Of a stretch of DNA of 64,000 bases, positions 54,518 to 64,000 are shown piece after piece. A program made the position numbers and the translations under genes. The notes below the pieces were generated by a model. It was not told the DNA's origin and did not search any database. It saw nothing but the letters and a program-made list of their open reading frames with translations. The first letter of the stretch is position 1. Each line of letters opens with the position of its first letter. Source of the stretch: Flexivirga endophytica (GTDB taxonomy: Bacteria > Actinomycetota > Actinomycetes > Actinomycetales > Dermatophilaceae); the NCBI RefSeq assembly GCF_014640635.1, contig NZ_BMHI01000001.1, positions 124,001 through 188,000 of the forward strand, given 5' to 3'.

Positions 54518-56076
54518 ATGGTTTCCTCCATCTCCGGCGACACGGCCTTGAACGCCGGCCGCCGGGCTCGTGAACTCGCCGAGCTGTCCTCCGGTGACGG
54601 GGTCGATCTGCTCGTGATCGGTGGCGGTGTCACCGGAGTCGGCATCGCGCTCGATGCCGCGACCCGTGGGTTGAGTGTCGCCCTCGTCGAACGTCACGAC
54701 CTGGCCTTCGGCACCAGCCGCTGGAGCTCCAAACTCGCACATGGTGGACTGCGCTACCTGGCCAAGCTGGACGTCCCGATCGCCTGGGAGTCAGCCGTCG
54801 AGCGCGGTCACCTGATGACCGACATCGCACCGCACCTGGTCCGGCCGATGCCGATGATCCTGCCGCTGCACCGTGGCGTCAGTCATCGGGACACCGCACT
54901 GCTCGGCGCCGGTTTCGCCGCGGGCGACGTGTTGCGTATGGCGGCTCGCACGCGGGCCTCCCTGTTGCCGCACCCCAGCCGGATCTCGCAGAGCCTCGTC
55001 CGCCGGATGGCGCCCGCCACCACCTCGCACGGCCTGCGCGGCGGACTGCTCAGTTGGGACGGCCAGCTCATCGACGACGCCCGACTCGTCGTCACGATCG
55101 CTCGGACGGCGGCCTCGTACGGCGCCCGCATCATCACCTACGCGGCGGCGACCGCGGTGGAATCCGGCCGCGTCGAGGTGACGGACGAACTCACCGGTGA
55201 CCGGCACACGATCCGTGCCACACAGGTCGTGAACGCAGCCGGGGTCTGGGCCGACGAGTTGTCCGAGCGGGTCCAGCTCGCGCCGAGCAAGGGCTCGCAC
55301 CTGCTGGTCCGTGCCGAGCGGCTGAGCCACCCGCGGGGGCCGCTGTCACGGCCCCCGTCCCCGGCCACTTCGGCAGGTTCGTCTTCGCGGTGCCGTGGCA
55401 CGACGACCTGGTGATGATCGGACTCACCGACGATCCGCACACCGGCGCCATACCCGACCGCGCGCGTCCCGATGAGGGGGAACAGACCTTCCTGCTCGAC
55501 ACCCTCAACGCCGTGCTGGAGCAGCCGCTGACACCGGACGACGTGGTGGGCAGCTACGCCGGGTTCCGCCCCCTGCTGAAGGGCGACGGCGGCTCGAGCG
55601 CCGACCTTTCCCGCAAGCACGCGTTGATCCGCGATGCACGCACCGGTGCGTTGACCATCGTCGGCGGCAAGCTCACTGCCTACCGACGGATGGCGCAGGA
55701 CGCCGTCGACGCCGCTGTCGACGCGGGCGGCCTCAGCGCCGGCCCCTGCCGTACGGCGCATCTGTCGCTGGTGGGAGCGGGCACCACAGGGCCGGGCCTG
55801 CCCGAGCAGTGGATCGCGCGCTATGGCACGGACGCGACGACCGTTGCGTCATACGGCGCGACCGGCGGCACCCTCGACCGGCCGGTCCGCGACGGAATCC
55901 CGTTGACCGGTGCGGAGATTCGGTTTGCCGTTGATCATGAACTCGCAGTGACGGTGAGCGATGTCGTCGACCGCCGCACCCGGTGGGGCCTCGTGGACGA
56001 AGACAGGGACGACCTCGTTGCTGCCGTTCGGCGGCACGCCCCCGAGCTCATCGACATCGACCAGGAAGAAGGATGA
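54518..56076 (+). pseudogene. glpD: FAD-dependent glycerol-3-phosphate dehydrogenase, frameshifted in this sequence
   Basis: Together the two frames give a complete GlpD that oxidises sn-glycerol-3-phosphate to DHAP at the membrane: FAD motif VDLLVIGGGVTGVGIALDAA, SSKLAHGGLRYLAKLD, then, in another frame, FAVPWHDDLVMIGLTDDPH and KHALIRDARTGALTIVGGKL. The frame breaks at a run of five G (55335-55339): with six G the frame would be restored. A sequencing error, phase variation or true decay are all possible; the intact codon use on both sides favours error or recent change. AAAGGA precedes the ATG. The stop overlaps the next start (ATGA). Confidence 0.85.
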
Positions 56077-57734
56077 CCACCATGGACAACACGCGACCCA
56101 GGATGCGCTGGTGGGGTTGGGGTGAGGACGGCAACGACGGTCCGGTGAAGCCCGGTGCCCGCGCGATGTTGACCGAGGCCTGCGGTTGGCCGGACGGCGT
56201 CGACAACCCGCCCATCGAGCTCGATGCGGTGCAGTTGCCCACGAGCACGCTGCCCGACGCTGCGCGCGAGAAGTTGGCGGCCGTCGTCGCAGCGGACCAC
56301 ATCCGCGAGGACCGCGCCACGCGGGTCTCGCACGCCGCGGGACGTAGTTATCCCGACCTGCTCCGGTTGCGTGGCGGCGACCTGCCCTACGCACCCGACG
56401 CGGTGCTCTACCCGGCGTCGTCGCAGGACGTCGACCGACTGCTCGCGATCTGCCACGAGGAGCGCATCGCCGTCGTGCCGTTCGGCGGCGGCACCAGCGT
56501 GGTGGGCGGCGTCGACGCCTTCCGTGGTGGTTTCGAGAGCTGCGTGTGCATCAGCCTGGCTCGTCTCGACCGCATCGTCTCCATCGACGAGGAGTCGCTG
56601 ACGGCGACCGTCGAGGCCGGTGTGTTCGGACCCGACCTCGAGAGTGACTTGCAGGAAAAGGGATTCACGCTCGGTCACTTTCCGCAGTCGTTCGAGTTCA
56701 GCACCGTCGGCGGCTGGGTCGCGACACGTTCGGCCGGTCAGCAATCGACCGGTTACGGCCGCATCGACGAGAACGTCTTCGGTCTGCGCTGCTCCACGCC
56801 GACCGGCGTCGTCGAATTACGCACCACCCCGGCGACCGCGGCCGGCCCCAACCCCCGGCAGGTGTTCGTGGGCAGCGAGGGCACGCTGGGCATCATCACC
56901 GAGGCCACCCTGCGGATCAAGCGCCAACCGGAGGCGACGGTCCCGGACGCGTGGTTCTTCCCCGACTTCGCCTCCGGTGCGGCGGCCATCCGCCGTCTGG
57001 AGCAGGAGGGCCTGCGCCCGGACATCGCCCGGCTGTCGGACGTCAACGAGACGGCCTTCGGCTTGGCCCAGCTCGGCAGCGAGCTGCAGCGCAAGGGGCT
57101 GCTCGCCTACCTGCGGGTCCGCGGCATCAAGACGCCCTGCCTGATGGTGCTGCGGTATGACGGCAAGGCGTCCGATGCCAAGGCCCGCAAGTCCGCCGGC
57201 CGTGCCATCGCCAAGGAACTGGGCGGCGTCAGCATCGGCGGCGCACCCGAGACCATGTGGGAGAAGCACCGCTTCTCCACGCCATACCTGCGTGATCAGT
57301 TGCTCACCCACGGTGTGCTCGTGGACACGATGGAGACCTCGGCGCCGTGGAGCGAGGTGCAGGATTTGCACGACTCCATCCGTCGCGACATGGAAGCAGC
57401 GCTGCTCGAGCGCGGCACCCCGGGCTTCGTGCTCTGTCACATCTCGCACCTCTACACGGCCGGATGCTCGCTCTATTACACGGTTTTCGCACGTCAGGAG
57501 GCGGGCGCCGAGATGGATCAGTGGCGCGCGCTGAAGACGGCGGCCGGCGACGCGATGATGGCCGGCGGCGGCACGATCACCCATCACCACGGTTGCGGCG
57601 CGGACCACGCGCCCTGGCTGCCGAAGGAGACCGGCGAGCTGTGGCCGCGCATGCTGCGTGCTGCCAAGGCCGAGGTCGACCCGGCCGGGATCATGAATCC
57701 CGGCAAGCTGATGAACGGTCCGGAGGAGCTGTGA
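56073..57734 (+). CDS. FAD-binding oxidase related to alkyl-DHAP synthase
   Basis: A 553-residue VAO/PCMH-type flavoprotein. The FAD domain has VVPFGGGTSVVGGVDAF and GHFPQSFEFSTVGGWVATRS, and the C-terminus has GGGTITHHHGCGADHAPW, both features of alkyldihydroxyacetonephosphate synthase, which makes ether lipids. ATG 56073 overlaps the glpD stop; ATG 56082 is equally plausible because AAGAAGG lies 9 nt upstream. In M. tuberculosis the counterpart would be Rv2251 (from memory). With glpD supplying DHAP and a lipid kinase downstream, a glycerolipid role is likely. Confidence 0.88.
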   Translation: MTTMDNTRPRMRWWGWGEDGNDGPVKPGARAMLTEACGWPDGVDNPPIELDAVQLPTSTLPDAAREKLAAVVAADHIREDRATRVSHAAGRSYPDLLRLRGGDLPYAPDAVLYPASSQDVDRLLAICHEERIAVVPFGGGTSVVGGVDAFRGGFESCVCISLARLDRIVSIDEESLTATVEAGVFGPDLESDLQEKGFTLGHFPQSFEFSTVGGWVATRSAGQQSTGYGRIDENVFGLRCSTPTGVVELRTTPATAAGPNPRQVFVGSEGTLGIITEATLRIKRQPEATVPDAWFFPDFASGAAAIRRLEQEGLRPDIARLSDVNETAFGLAQLGSELQRKGLLAYLRVRGIKTPCLMVLRYDGKASDAKARKSAGRAIAKELGGVSIGGAPETMWEKHRFSTPYLRDQLLTHGVLVDTMETSAPWSEVQDLHDSIRRDMEAALLERGTPGFVLCHISHLYTAGCSLYYTVFARQEAGAEMDQWRALKTAAGDAMMAGGGTITHHHGCGADHAPWLPKETGELWPRMLRAAKAEVDPAGIMNPGKLMNGPEEL

Positions 57735-58645
57735 GCACCACGTCGTCGGTCCCCGTCATCCTCAACCCGTCAGCTCGCAACGGGGCCGTGCTCGAGCGGG
57801 TCGAAACGTTGCGCACCGCATTCGACGCGAACGGACTGAGCGCCGAAGTCGTCGAGAGCACGAGCGAAGCACACGCCACCGAGCTCGCCGCCGGGTTCGC
57901 CGCGGACGGCGTCCCTGTCGTCGTCTCGCTCGGCGGTGACGGCATGGTGCGCGCCGTGGCGGCCGGACTCGCGGGCACCGAGTCCGCGCTCGGCATCGTC
58001 GCAGGAGGTCGCGGCAACGACTTCATCGGCAAGCTCGGCATCCCGAAAGACATCGCCGAGGCCGCGGCGATCATCGCGAACGGGCAGGACCGCACGATCG
58101 ACGTCCTCGACCTCGACGGCCGCATCTGCGTCGGCAACGTGAGCATGGGGCTGGACTCCGCCGTGCAGCACTACGCCGACTCCGCGCAGCGGATCAAGGG
58201 TCACTGGGTCTACACGTATGGCGTCGCGCGTGCGATCCTGCAGCCGTGTCGCATCAACCTGGTGCTCACGATCGACGGCGAACGCACGGAGTTCCGTGGC
58301 TATTCAGCAGGATTCGCCAATTCGGGTCGCTACGGCGGTGGCCTCAAGCTGTCGCCGGAGGCCGAGGTCGACGACGGCCTGATCGACGTCGTGCTGCTGC
58401 GTGACGTGTTCCTGCCGAAGCTCGGACTGGAGCTGGTGCCGTTCAACCTCGGCAAGCACAACCTGCACCCGGACATCGGCTTCAGCCACGCTCGGGAGGT
58501 GCACATCGACACGGCCGAAGGCGCTGAACGGGTCGAGATCTTCGCCGACGGTGACGCGGTCGCGCACACACCGGCGACGCTGCGCATCCGTCCCGGCGTG
58601 CTGAAGGTCCGGGTGCCTGCTCAGGGCGCCCATCGGGCGAAGTAG
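57731..58645 (+). CDS. Diacylglycerol kinase-family lipid kinase
   Basis: A 304-residue DAGK_cat-domain protein: PVILNPSARNGAVLERV, the nucleotide motif VVSLGGDGMVRAVAAGL and GIVAGGRGNDFIGKLGIP. The GTG at 57731 overlaps the previous stop (GTGA), so it is translationally coupled. It should phosphorylate diacylglycerol or a related lipid; Rv2252, the probable counterpart, is a reported diacylglycerol kinase. It closes the TetR-controlled glycerolipid operon. Confidence 0.9.
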   Translation: MSTTSSVPVILNPSARNGAVLERVETLRTAFDANGLSAEVVESTSEAHATELAAGFAADGVPVVVSLGGDGMVRAVAAGLAGTESALGIVAGGRGNDFIGKLGIPKDIAEAAAIIANGQDRTIDVLDLDGRICVGNVSMGLDSAVQHYADSAQRIKGHWVYTYGVARAILQPCRINLVLTIDGERTEFRGYSAGFANSGRYGGGLKLSPEAEVDDGLIDVVLLRDVFLPKLGLELVPFNLGKHNLHPDIGFSHAREVHIDTAEGAERVEIFADGDAVAHTPATLRIRPGVLKVRVPAQGAHRAK

Positions 58646-58662
58646 GAGCTGATCAGGAGGGT

Positions 58663-59175
58663 TCAGTCTCCGAGGTCAGCGCGGATACGCGAAAGCAGCT
58701 GGTCCGCAGGGAGATTCGCGTCCAACACATGCTCGCCCGGTATGCCGAGAGGGTCGTCCCCGGTCCACCAGGCGCGCATGTGGTCGGCGGTCCAGTCGTC
58801 GGCGTCCGGGCTCGCGGCGTGCCGAGCGATGGTCTCGTCGAGGTCCACCCGCAGGTAGTAGACGAGGTTGCGACCGTGGTGGTCGGCCAGGAGCTGCCGG
58901 ATCATCTCGCCATACTTCCGCGACCAGAGGATGCCTTCCAGGACAACGTCCTTGCCATGGTCCAGGCAGAAGCGGACGTTGAGGTCGATCAGCTCGACGG
59001 CCGCCGTGAGTTCGAGCTTGTCACGGTCCTTCAGCATGATGCGTCGCACGTGGTCCTGGCCGACCACGGACATCGGCCGTTCGCGCAGTGCCATTGCGAG
59101 GCTGGACTTGCCCGCTCGGGAGTTCCCGCGCAGCACCACGAGCCGGGTGTCGGGTGACCCGACGCGTTGACTCAC
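58663..59175 (-). CDS. P-loop kinase-like protein
   Basis: A 170-residue nucleotide-binding protein with Walker A GNSRAGKSSLA and a C-terminal lid region. It resembles small kinases of the gluconate/chloramphenicol phosphotransferase group (YYLRVDLDETIARHAASPDA) but lacks clear substrate motifs. It overlaps the next upstream gene by four bases, so it is the second gene of a two-kinase unit. Target unknown. Confidence 0.78.
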   Translation of the reverse strand: MSQRVGSPDTRLVVLRGNSRAGKSSLAMALRERPMSVVGQDHVRRIMLKDRDKLELTAAVELIDLNVRFCLDHGKDVVLEGILWSRKYGEMIRQLLADHHGRNLVYYLRVDLDETIARHAASPDADDWTADHMRAWWTGDDPLGIPGEHVLDANLPADQLLSRIRADLGD

Positions 59176-59765
59176 TGGGCGCCGGGTGTCGTGTCGTCGG
59201 GGACGTCGAAGTCCTCGGTGTCGACGAGAGCGTCCTCGGCGCAGGCCAGGATATGCGAAACCGTCTGGGCCACAGTGAGATCCGTGTTGTCAATCCACAG
59301 TCCGACCCGCCGCGTGCCGTGCTCCACGGACTTCACCAAGCCCTCGACCGTGAAGCCGTCGCGGTAGGCATTCTTGCCACGGGCGTACTCGCGTGCCCGA
59401 ATGGTATCCGCGTCCGGCGTCAGCATCACGAAGTGCACCGGCTCCGGTGCCGCGATGACCAGGAAGTCGTCCATGAAGGTGCCGAAGATGTTGTCGGCGA
59501 CGACCGCGTCGAAGCCCGCCGAGCGGTAGACGTCGGCCACGGTGAGCGCGCCGGCGTAGCGGAGAAAGAGTTGCTCGACAGCGGCGACCGTCGGTGGGTC
59601 GGTCATCGGGGAGCGGTCGGTGACGACGAAGTCGCCGATGGCATCGCCGTCGATGAAGACCGCTCTGGCCAGCCGGTCGGCCAGGGCGCGTCCCACCGTC
59701 GACTTTCCGGCAGCCTGGGCGCCAGAGATCACGAAGAGCCGCCCAGGGGTGGTCATCGAGGTCAT
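59172..59765 (-). CDS. P-loop kinase-like protein
   Basis: A 197-residue protein with Walker A SGAQAAGKSTVGRAL and an acidic VFIDGDAIGDFVV strand, like shikimate/gluconate-type kinases or zeta-toxin relatives. The ATG at 59765 has TAACGT 6 nt upstream, the leaderless pattern, which favours it over ATG 59756. Its stop overlaps the start of the second kinase gene. The two proteins share a fold but are not close copies. The substrate is unknown. Confidence 0.78.
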   Translation of the reverse strand: MTSMTTPGRLFVISGAQAAGKSTVGRALADRLARAVFIDGDAIGDFVVTDRSPMTDPPTVAAVEQLFLRYAGALTVADVYRSAGFDAVVADNIFGTFMDDFLVIAAPEPVHFVMLTPDADTIRAREYARGKNAYRDGFTVEGLVKSVEHGTRRVGLWIDNTDLTVAQTVSHILACAEDALVDTEDFDVPDDTTPGAQ

Positions 59766-59804
59766 CGCGTCACGTTATAGCCGTATTCGCCGACGGGGCA
59801 ACGG

Positions 59805-61445
<1,641 letters not shown>

Positions 61446-61599
61446 TGCTCCACCTTGCCATGAGACGGAGCGTCGTGGCATCGCTGCGCCATACAGCGGG
61501 CGTCTCGCTGTTGCCGGACAAGTGGTTGATCGCCATCTCCCCACGGGGCGATGGACATGGCTAGCTTCGAAACATCCACGTTTTATGAAGGGAAGCTAT

Positions 61600-63530
61600 A
61601 TGCGTTCACACATCGCTCTTCTCGGCGCCGTCACCCTTGCCGCAGGAGCCATCGGGGGTCCCGCCTTCGCGTCCGGCAACACCAACACCCATCGCAAGGT
61701 CGTGGCACACAGCGTTCAGTCACCGGGGCGATCCCTCGGTGCCGCGTCGACAGCTACCACCGAACATTTCATCGTCACGTTCAAACTGCGTGATCAGGCC
61801 GGAGCCGAGTCCTTCGTGCGTGCGGTCTCGGATCCCAGCAACCCGCAGCACGGCAAGTACCTGTCGCCGTCCCAGTTCACCAAGCGTTATGCCGCGTCGA
61901 AGTCCGACGTCCAGAAGGCCGTCACCTGGCTGCGCAGCCAGGGGCTGAAGACCGGCGCCGTCTCCAAGAGCCGCAGCTACGTCGAGGTGAGCGGATCGGT
62001 CGCCGCGGTCAACAAGGCCTTCGGCACCTCCATGCACACCTACACCAAGAACGGTCGCACCTTCTCGGCGCCGGCGAAGGCGGTGACGATGCCCAGCAGC
62101 GTCGCGGGGGTCGTGAGCGGCGTGGTCGGCCTGGACCACTCACGGGTCCTGCACACCACCAATGTGCGCACCAACGAGGCCTCGGCCCAGCACAAGACCG
62201 CGCGAACACTGTCCTCGCTCGGGGCCAAGCCGAACGCGAAGTCCGGTGCGAGTGACGCGTGCTCGTCCTACTACGGCCAATACCACCTGCCCCTGTCCCG
62301 AAGGCGGCGCAGCCGTTGAAGGGCACCCAGCCCGGCAGCCTGTGCGGTTACACCCCGCAGCAGATGCGGGCGGCACGCGGTATGACGGCCAAGAACACCG
62401 GCAAGGGTATGACGGTCGGAATCACGTTGTGGTGCAACGACCCTCGCATCGAGGCCGACACGAACACGTGGGCCAAGAACCTCGGCTTCCAGCTGTTGAA
62501 GAAGAACCAGCTGACGGTCATCGAGCCCGACGGCGGCTACGACCCGCTCTACTGCGACGACCAGGGGTCCGGCGGTGTCAACGGCGAGCAGGCCCTGGAC
62601 GTGCAGTCGATCCACGGCGCCGCACCTGACGCGAGCATCGTCTACTCGGCGGCTTCGCGTCCCTTCGACGACGCGCTGATGACCTCGATGCACAAGCTGA
62701 TCGACGACAACAAGGTCGACTCGTTCACCAACTCGTGGGGCGGCAGCGAGGTGGACGACCCCGCCACCAACGACGCCTATTCGGCCATCTTCATGCAGGC
62801 GGCCGCGCAGGGGATCTCGGTGCTGTTCTCCTCCGGTGACTACGGCGACAACACCAACGGCGACCAGCAGACGACCGCACCGTCGCCGGACTACCCGGCG
62901 GCGAACCCGTGGGTCACCGCGGTCGGCGGCACCTCGCTGGCGACGGCCAACGCCAAGGGTTCGAAGGTGCAGTTCGAGCAGGCCTGGAACACCTCCTACA
63001 ACCTGCGGCAGGACGACGCCTGGAGCGGCTGGCAGTACCGGTATGGCGGTGGTGGTGGCGTCAGCAAGTACCACGAGGAGCCCTACTACCAGAAGGGCGT
63101 GGTACCAACCCGATTCACCGGAGTCGACCCGCACCGTGCCTACCCGGACATGGCCGGCGCCGGCGATCCCTACACCGGATATCTGATCGGCTACCACGAC
63201 GGCGACGCCGGCAACAACTTCTCCCTGGAGAAGATCGGCGGCACGAGCTGGTCCTCACCCTGGACCGCGGGCACGCTCGCGCTGGCCGGCAAGCGCGTCG
63301 GATTCCTGAACCCGGCGATCTACGCCAAGGGCCACGCCGGCCTGACCGACGTCAAGGGCAACGCCCTGCGGCACGGCTTCGAGTACAAGACCTCCGGCAC
63401 CGTCGCCACGGTCGGCATCAACTCCCAGCAGGTCCAGGACCAGACGCTGGTCTCGGACCGCGGGTACGACAACCTGACCGGCTTCGGTGTGCCCAGTTCG
63501 ACGAAGGAGTTCATCAACGCACTGAAGTGA
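61600..63530 (+). pseudogene. Secreted S53-family (sedolisin/kumamolisin-like) peptidase, frameshifted in this sequence
   Basis: Signal peptide (IALLGAVTLAAGAIGGPAFA), Pro-kuma activation domain (EHFIVTFKLRDQAGAESFV) and S53 catalytic domain with GEQALDVQSIHG (Glu/Asp), SSGDYGDN and the Ser motif GTSWSSPWTAG. The frame breaks between 62291 and 62300: one more C in the CCC run at 62297-62299 would join LPLS to PKAAQPLKG and give about 643 residues. As in glpD the break is in a short homopolymer, so an error in the sequence is likely, though decay cannot be excluded. GGGAAG before ATG 61600 sets the start. Relatives are acid-active endopeptidases. Confidence 0.85.
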
Positions 63531-63553
63531 TTCCGTTCAGCAGCAAGTGAATT

Positions 63554-63586
63554 GAGGCGCCTCCCGGTCAGACCGGGAGGCGCCTC
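63554..63586 (+). terminator. Terminator after the S53 peptidase gene
   Basis: A perfect 15-bp stem (63554-63568 with 63572-63586) with a CAG loop, 23 nt after the stop codon. Confidence 0.85.
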
Positions 63587-63596
63587 GTGCATGCAG

Positions 63597-63642
63597 GTTG
63601 AGTAGCCCAGGGGAGCGCAGCGGAGGAGGGCGTATCGACACC
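63597..63642. repeat. TCGAGTAG...GTATCGAGA dispersed repeat, copy 4
   Basis: GGTTGAGTAGCC, GGGGAGCGCAGCGGAGGAGG and GCGTATCGACACC, related to 30133-30202. The remaining 79 bp to the next gene hold two GTATGNCG words and nothing else recognised. Confidence 0.7.
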
Positions 63643-63721
63643 GCGGCGTCGTGCTGGTTCGGGTATGCCGGATGTGCGGTATGGCGCACGCTCGGCACAA
63701 CGGAAACAACCCCGCCGGTGA

Positions 63722-64000
63722 TCAGCCGCGAATCTCGGTCTCGCCGCGACTGATCCGAAGGGACCACCGCTCTTCCCAGGTGTAGACCACCCGCAGATGT
63801 TGACGATCGACCGCGCCCTGCCAGAACTCCACTCGGGCCGGTCGCAACCACCACAGCCGCCAGTCGCCGGGCTCGATGCCGGCACGTGCCTGCGGACTGC
63901 GCGCCGCAAGATCCGCCTCACACTCGGTGGCATCGGCGGGGGCGACTTCGCCGCGGATCCGCACGGCACGCAGGATCGGTTGCCACCAGAGATTGAGCGC
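63722..64000 (-). CDS. Pyridoxamine 5'-phosphate oxidase-like protein, C-terminal part (5' cut by window)
   Basis: The last 92 codons of a gene running out of the window. The segment ALNLWWQPILRAVRIRGEVA followed by LAARSPQARAGI and the near-terminal RPARVEFWQGAVDRQHLRVV matches the FMN-binding PdxH fold, where RxEFWQG helps bind the substrate. The spacing is shorter than in classical PdxH, so a related oxidase family is possible. PdxH makes pyridoxal phosphate. Confidence 0.7.
   Translation of the reverse strand, partial: ALNLWWQPILRAVRIRGEVAPADATECEADLAARSPQARAGIEPGDWRLWWLRPARVEFWQGAVDRQHLRVVYTWEERWSLRISRGETEIRG

Overview
The window is a chromosomal segment of a high-GC (roughly 68 percent, estimated by eye) actinomycete. 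Its gene order follows the actinobacterial housekeeping block rho - rpmE - prfA - prmC - tsaC - wecA - atpIBEFHAGDC - DUF2550 - PduO-type adenosyltransferase - nucS - acetyl-CoA acetyltransferase - thioredoxin-like protein, which in Mycobacterium tuberculosis is, from memory, Rv1297 to about Rv1324. Gene style (GTG starts, NucS instead of MutS/MutL, short AtpC, leaderless genes) fits Micrococcales. A Dermacoccaceae or Intrasporangiaceae relative is a guess.

Layout. 1-633 is the 3' end of rho. 822-6066 holds two tandem Tat-exported amidases and a luciferase-like oxidoreductase, inserted between rho and rpmE and bracketed by copies of a palindromic element. 6207-8478 is rpmE-prfA-prmC. 8544-11073 is a second set of extra genes (SMR pump, pentapeptide protein, double GNAT, VOC protein). 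11155-14633 is tsaC with an acidic repeat tail, a divergent glyA and wecA. 14713-22565 is the ATP synthase operon from a CRP/GlxR-type site through atpD, closed by a terminator. 22661-33800 is an 11.4-kb insertion splitting atpD from atpC: a 52-bp tandem repeat, uracil permease, YdeI-like protein, EamA transporter, surface acyltransferase, pyruvate oxidase, an asparagine synthetase fused to a CofE-like domain, and TerC. 33965-42308 returns to the conserved block (atpC, DUF2550, a decayed gene, cobalamin adenosyltransferase, STAS protein, gamma-glutamyltransferase, nucS, 3-hydroxyacyl-CoA dehydrogenase, a small zinc protein, thiolase). 42451-64000 is mixed: a receiver/thioredoxin-reductase-like fusion, thiamine-binding protein, ribose-type ABC importer, thioredoxin-TPR co-chaperone, aldo/keto reductase, an esterase/ATP-grasp pair, a TetR-controlled glpD / alkyl-DHAP-synthase-like / lipid-kinase operon, two P-loop kinases, phosphoglucomutase, a secreted S53 peptidase and a PdxH-like fragment.

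How the genes work together. The core block covers transcription termination, translation release and release-factor methylation, tRNA threonylcarbamoylation, one-carbon metabolism, the first lipid-linked step of envelope glycan synthesis, and oxidative phosphorylation. The glycerolipid operon at 53822-58645 resembles the M. tuberculosis Rv2249c-Rv2252 neighbourhood and probably acts on glycerol-3-phosphate/DHAP-derived lipids.

The strongest unexplained signals are: (i) an 8-bp word, GTATGNCG, about 124 times on the two strands by manual count against about 7 expected from composition, even forcing rare ATA isoleucine codons; (ii) a family of about 75-105 bp F-F-R-R palindromic elements whose core word differs between loci and whose copies flank inserted genes; (iii) the split ATP synthase operon with a 52-bp hairpin tandem array near the break; and (iv) the asparagine synthetase - CofE-like fusion. 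At least eleven genes have a TANNNT box 6-7 nt before the start codon, suggesting many leaderless mRNAs. No tRNA, rRNA, CRISPR array or intact transposase was recognised.
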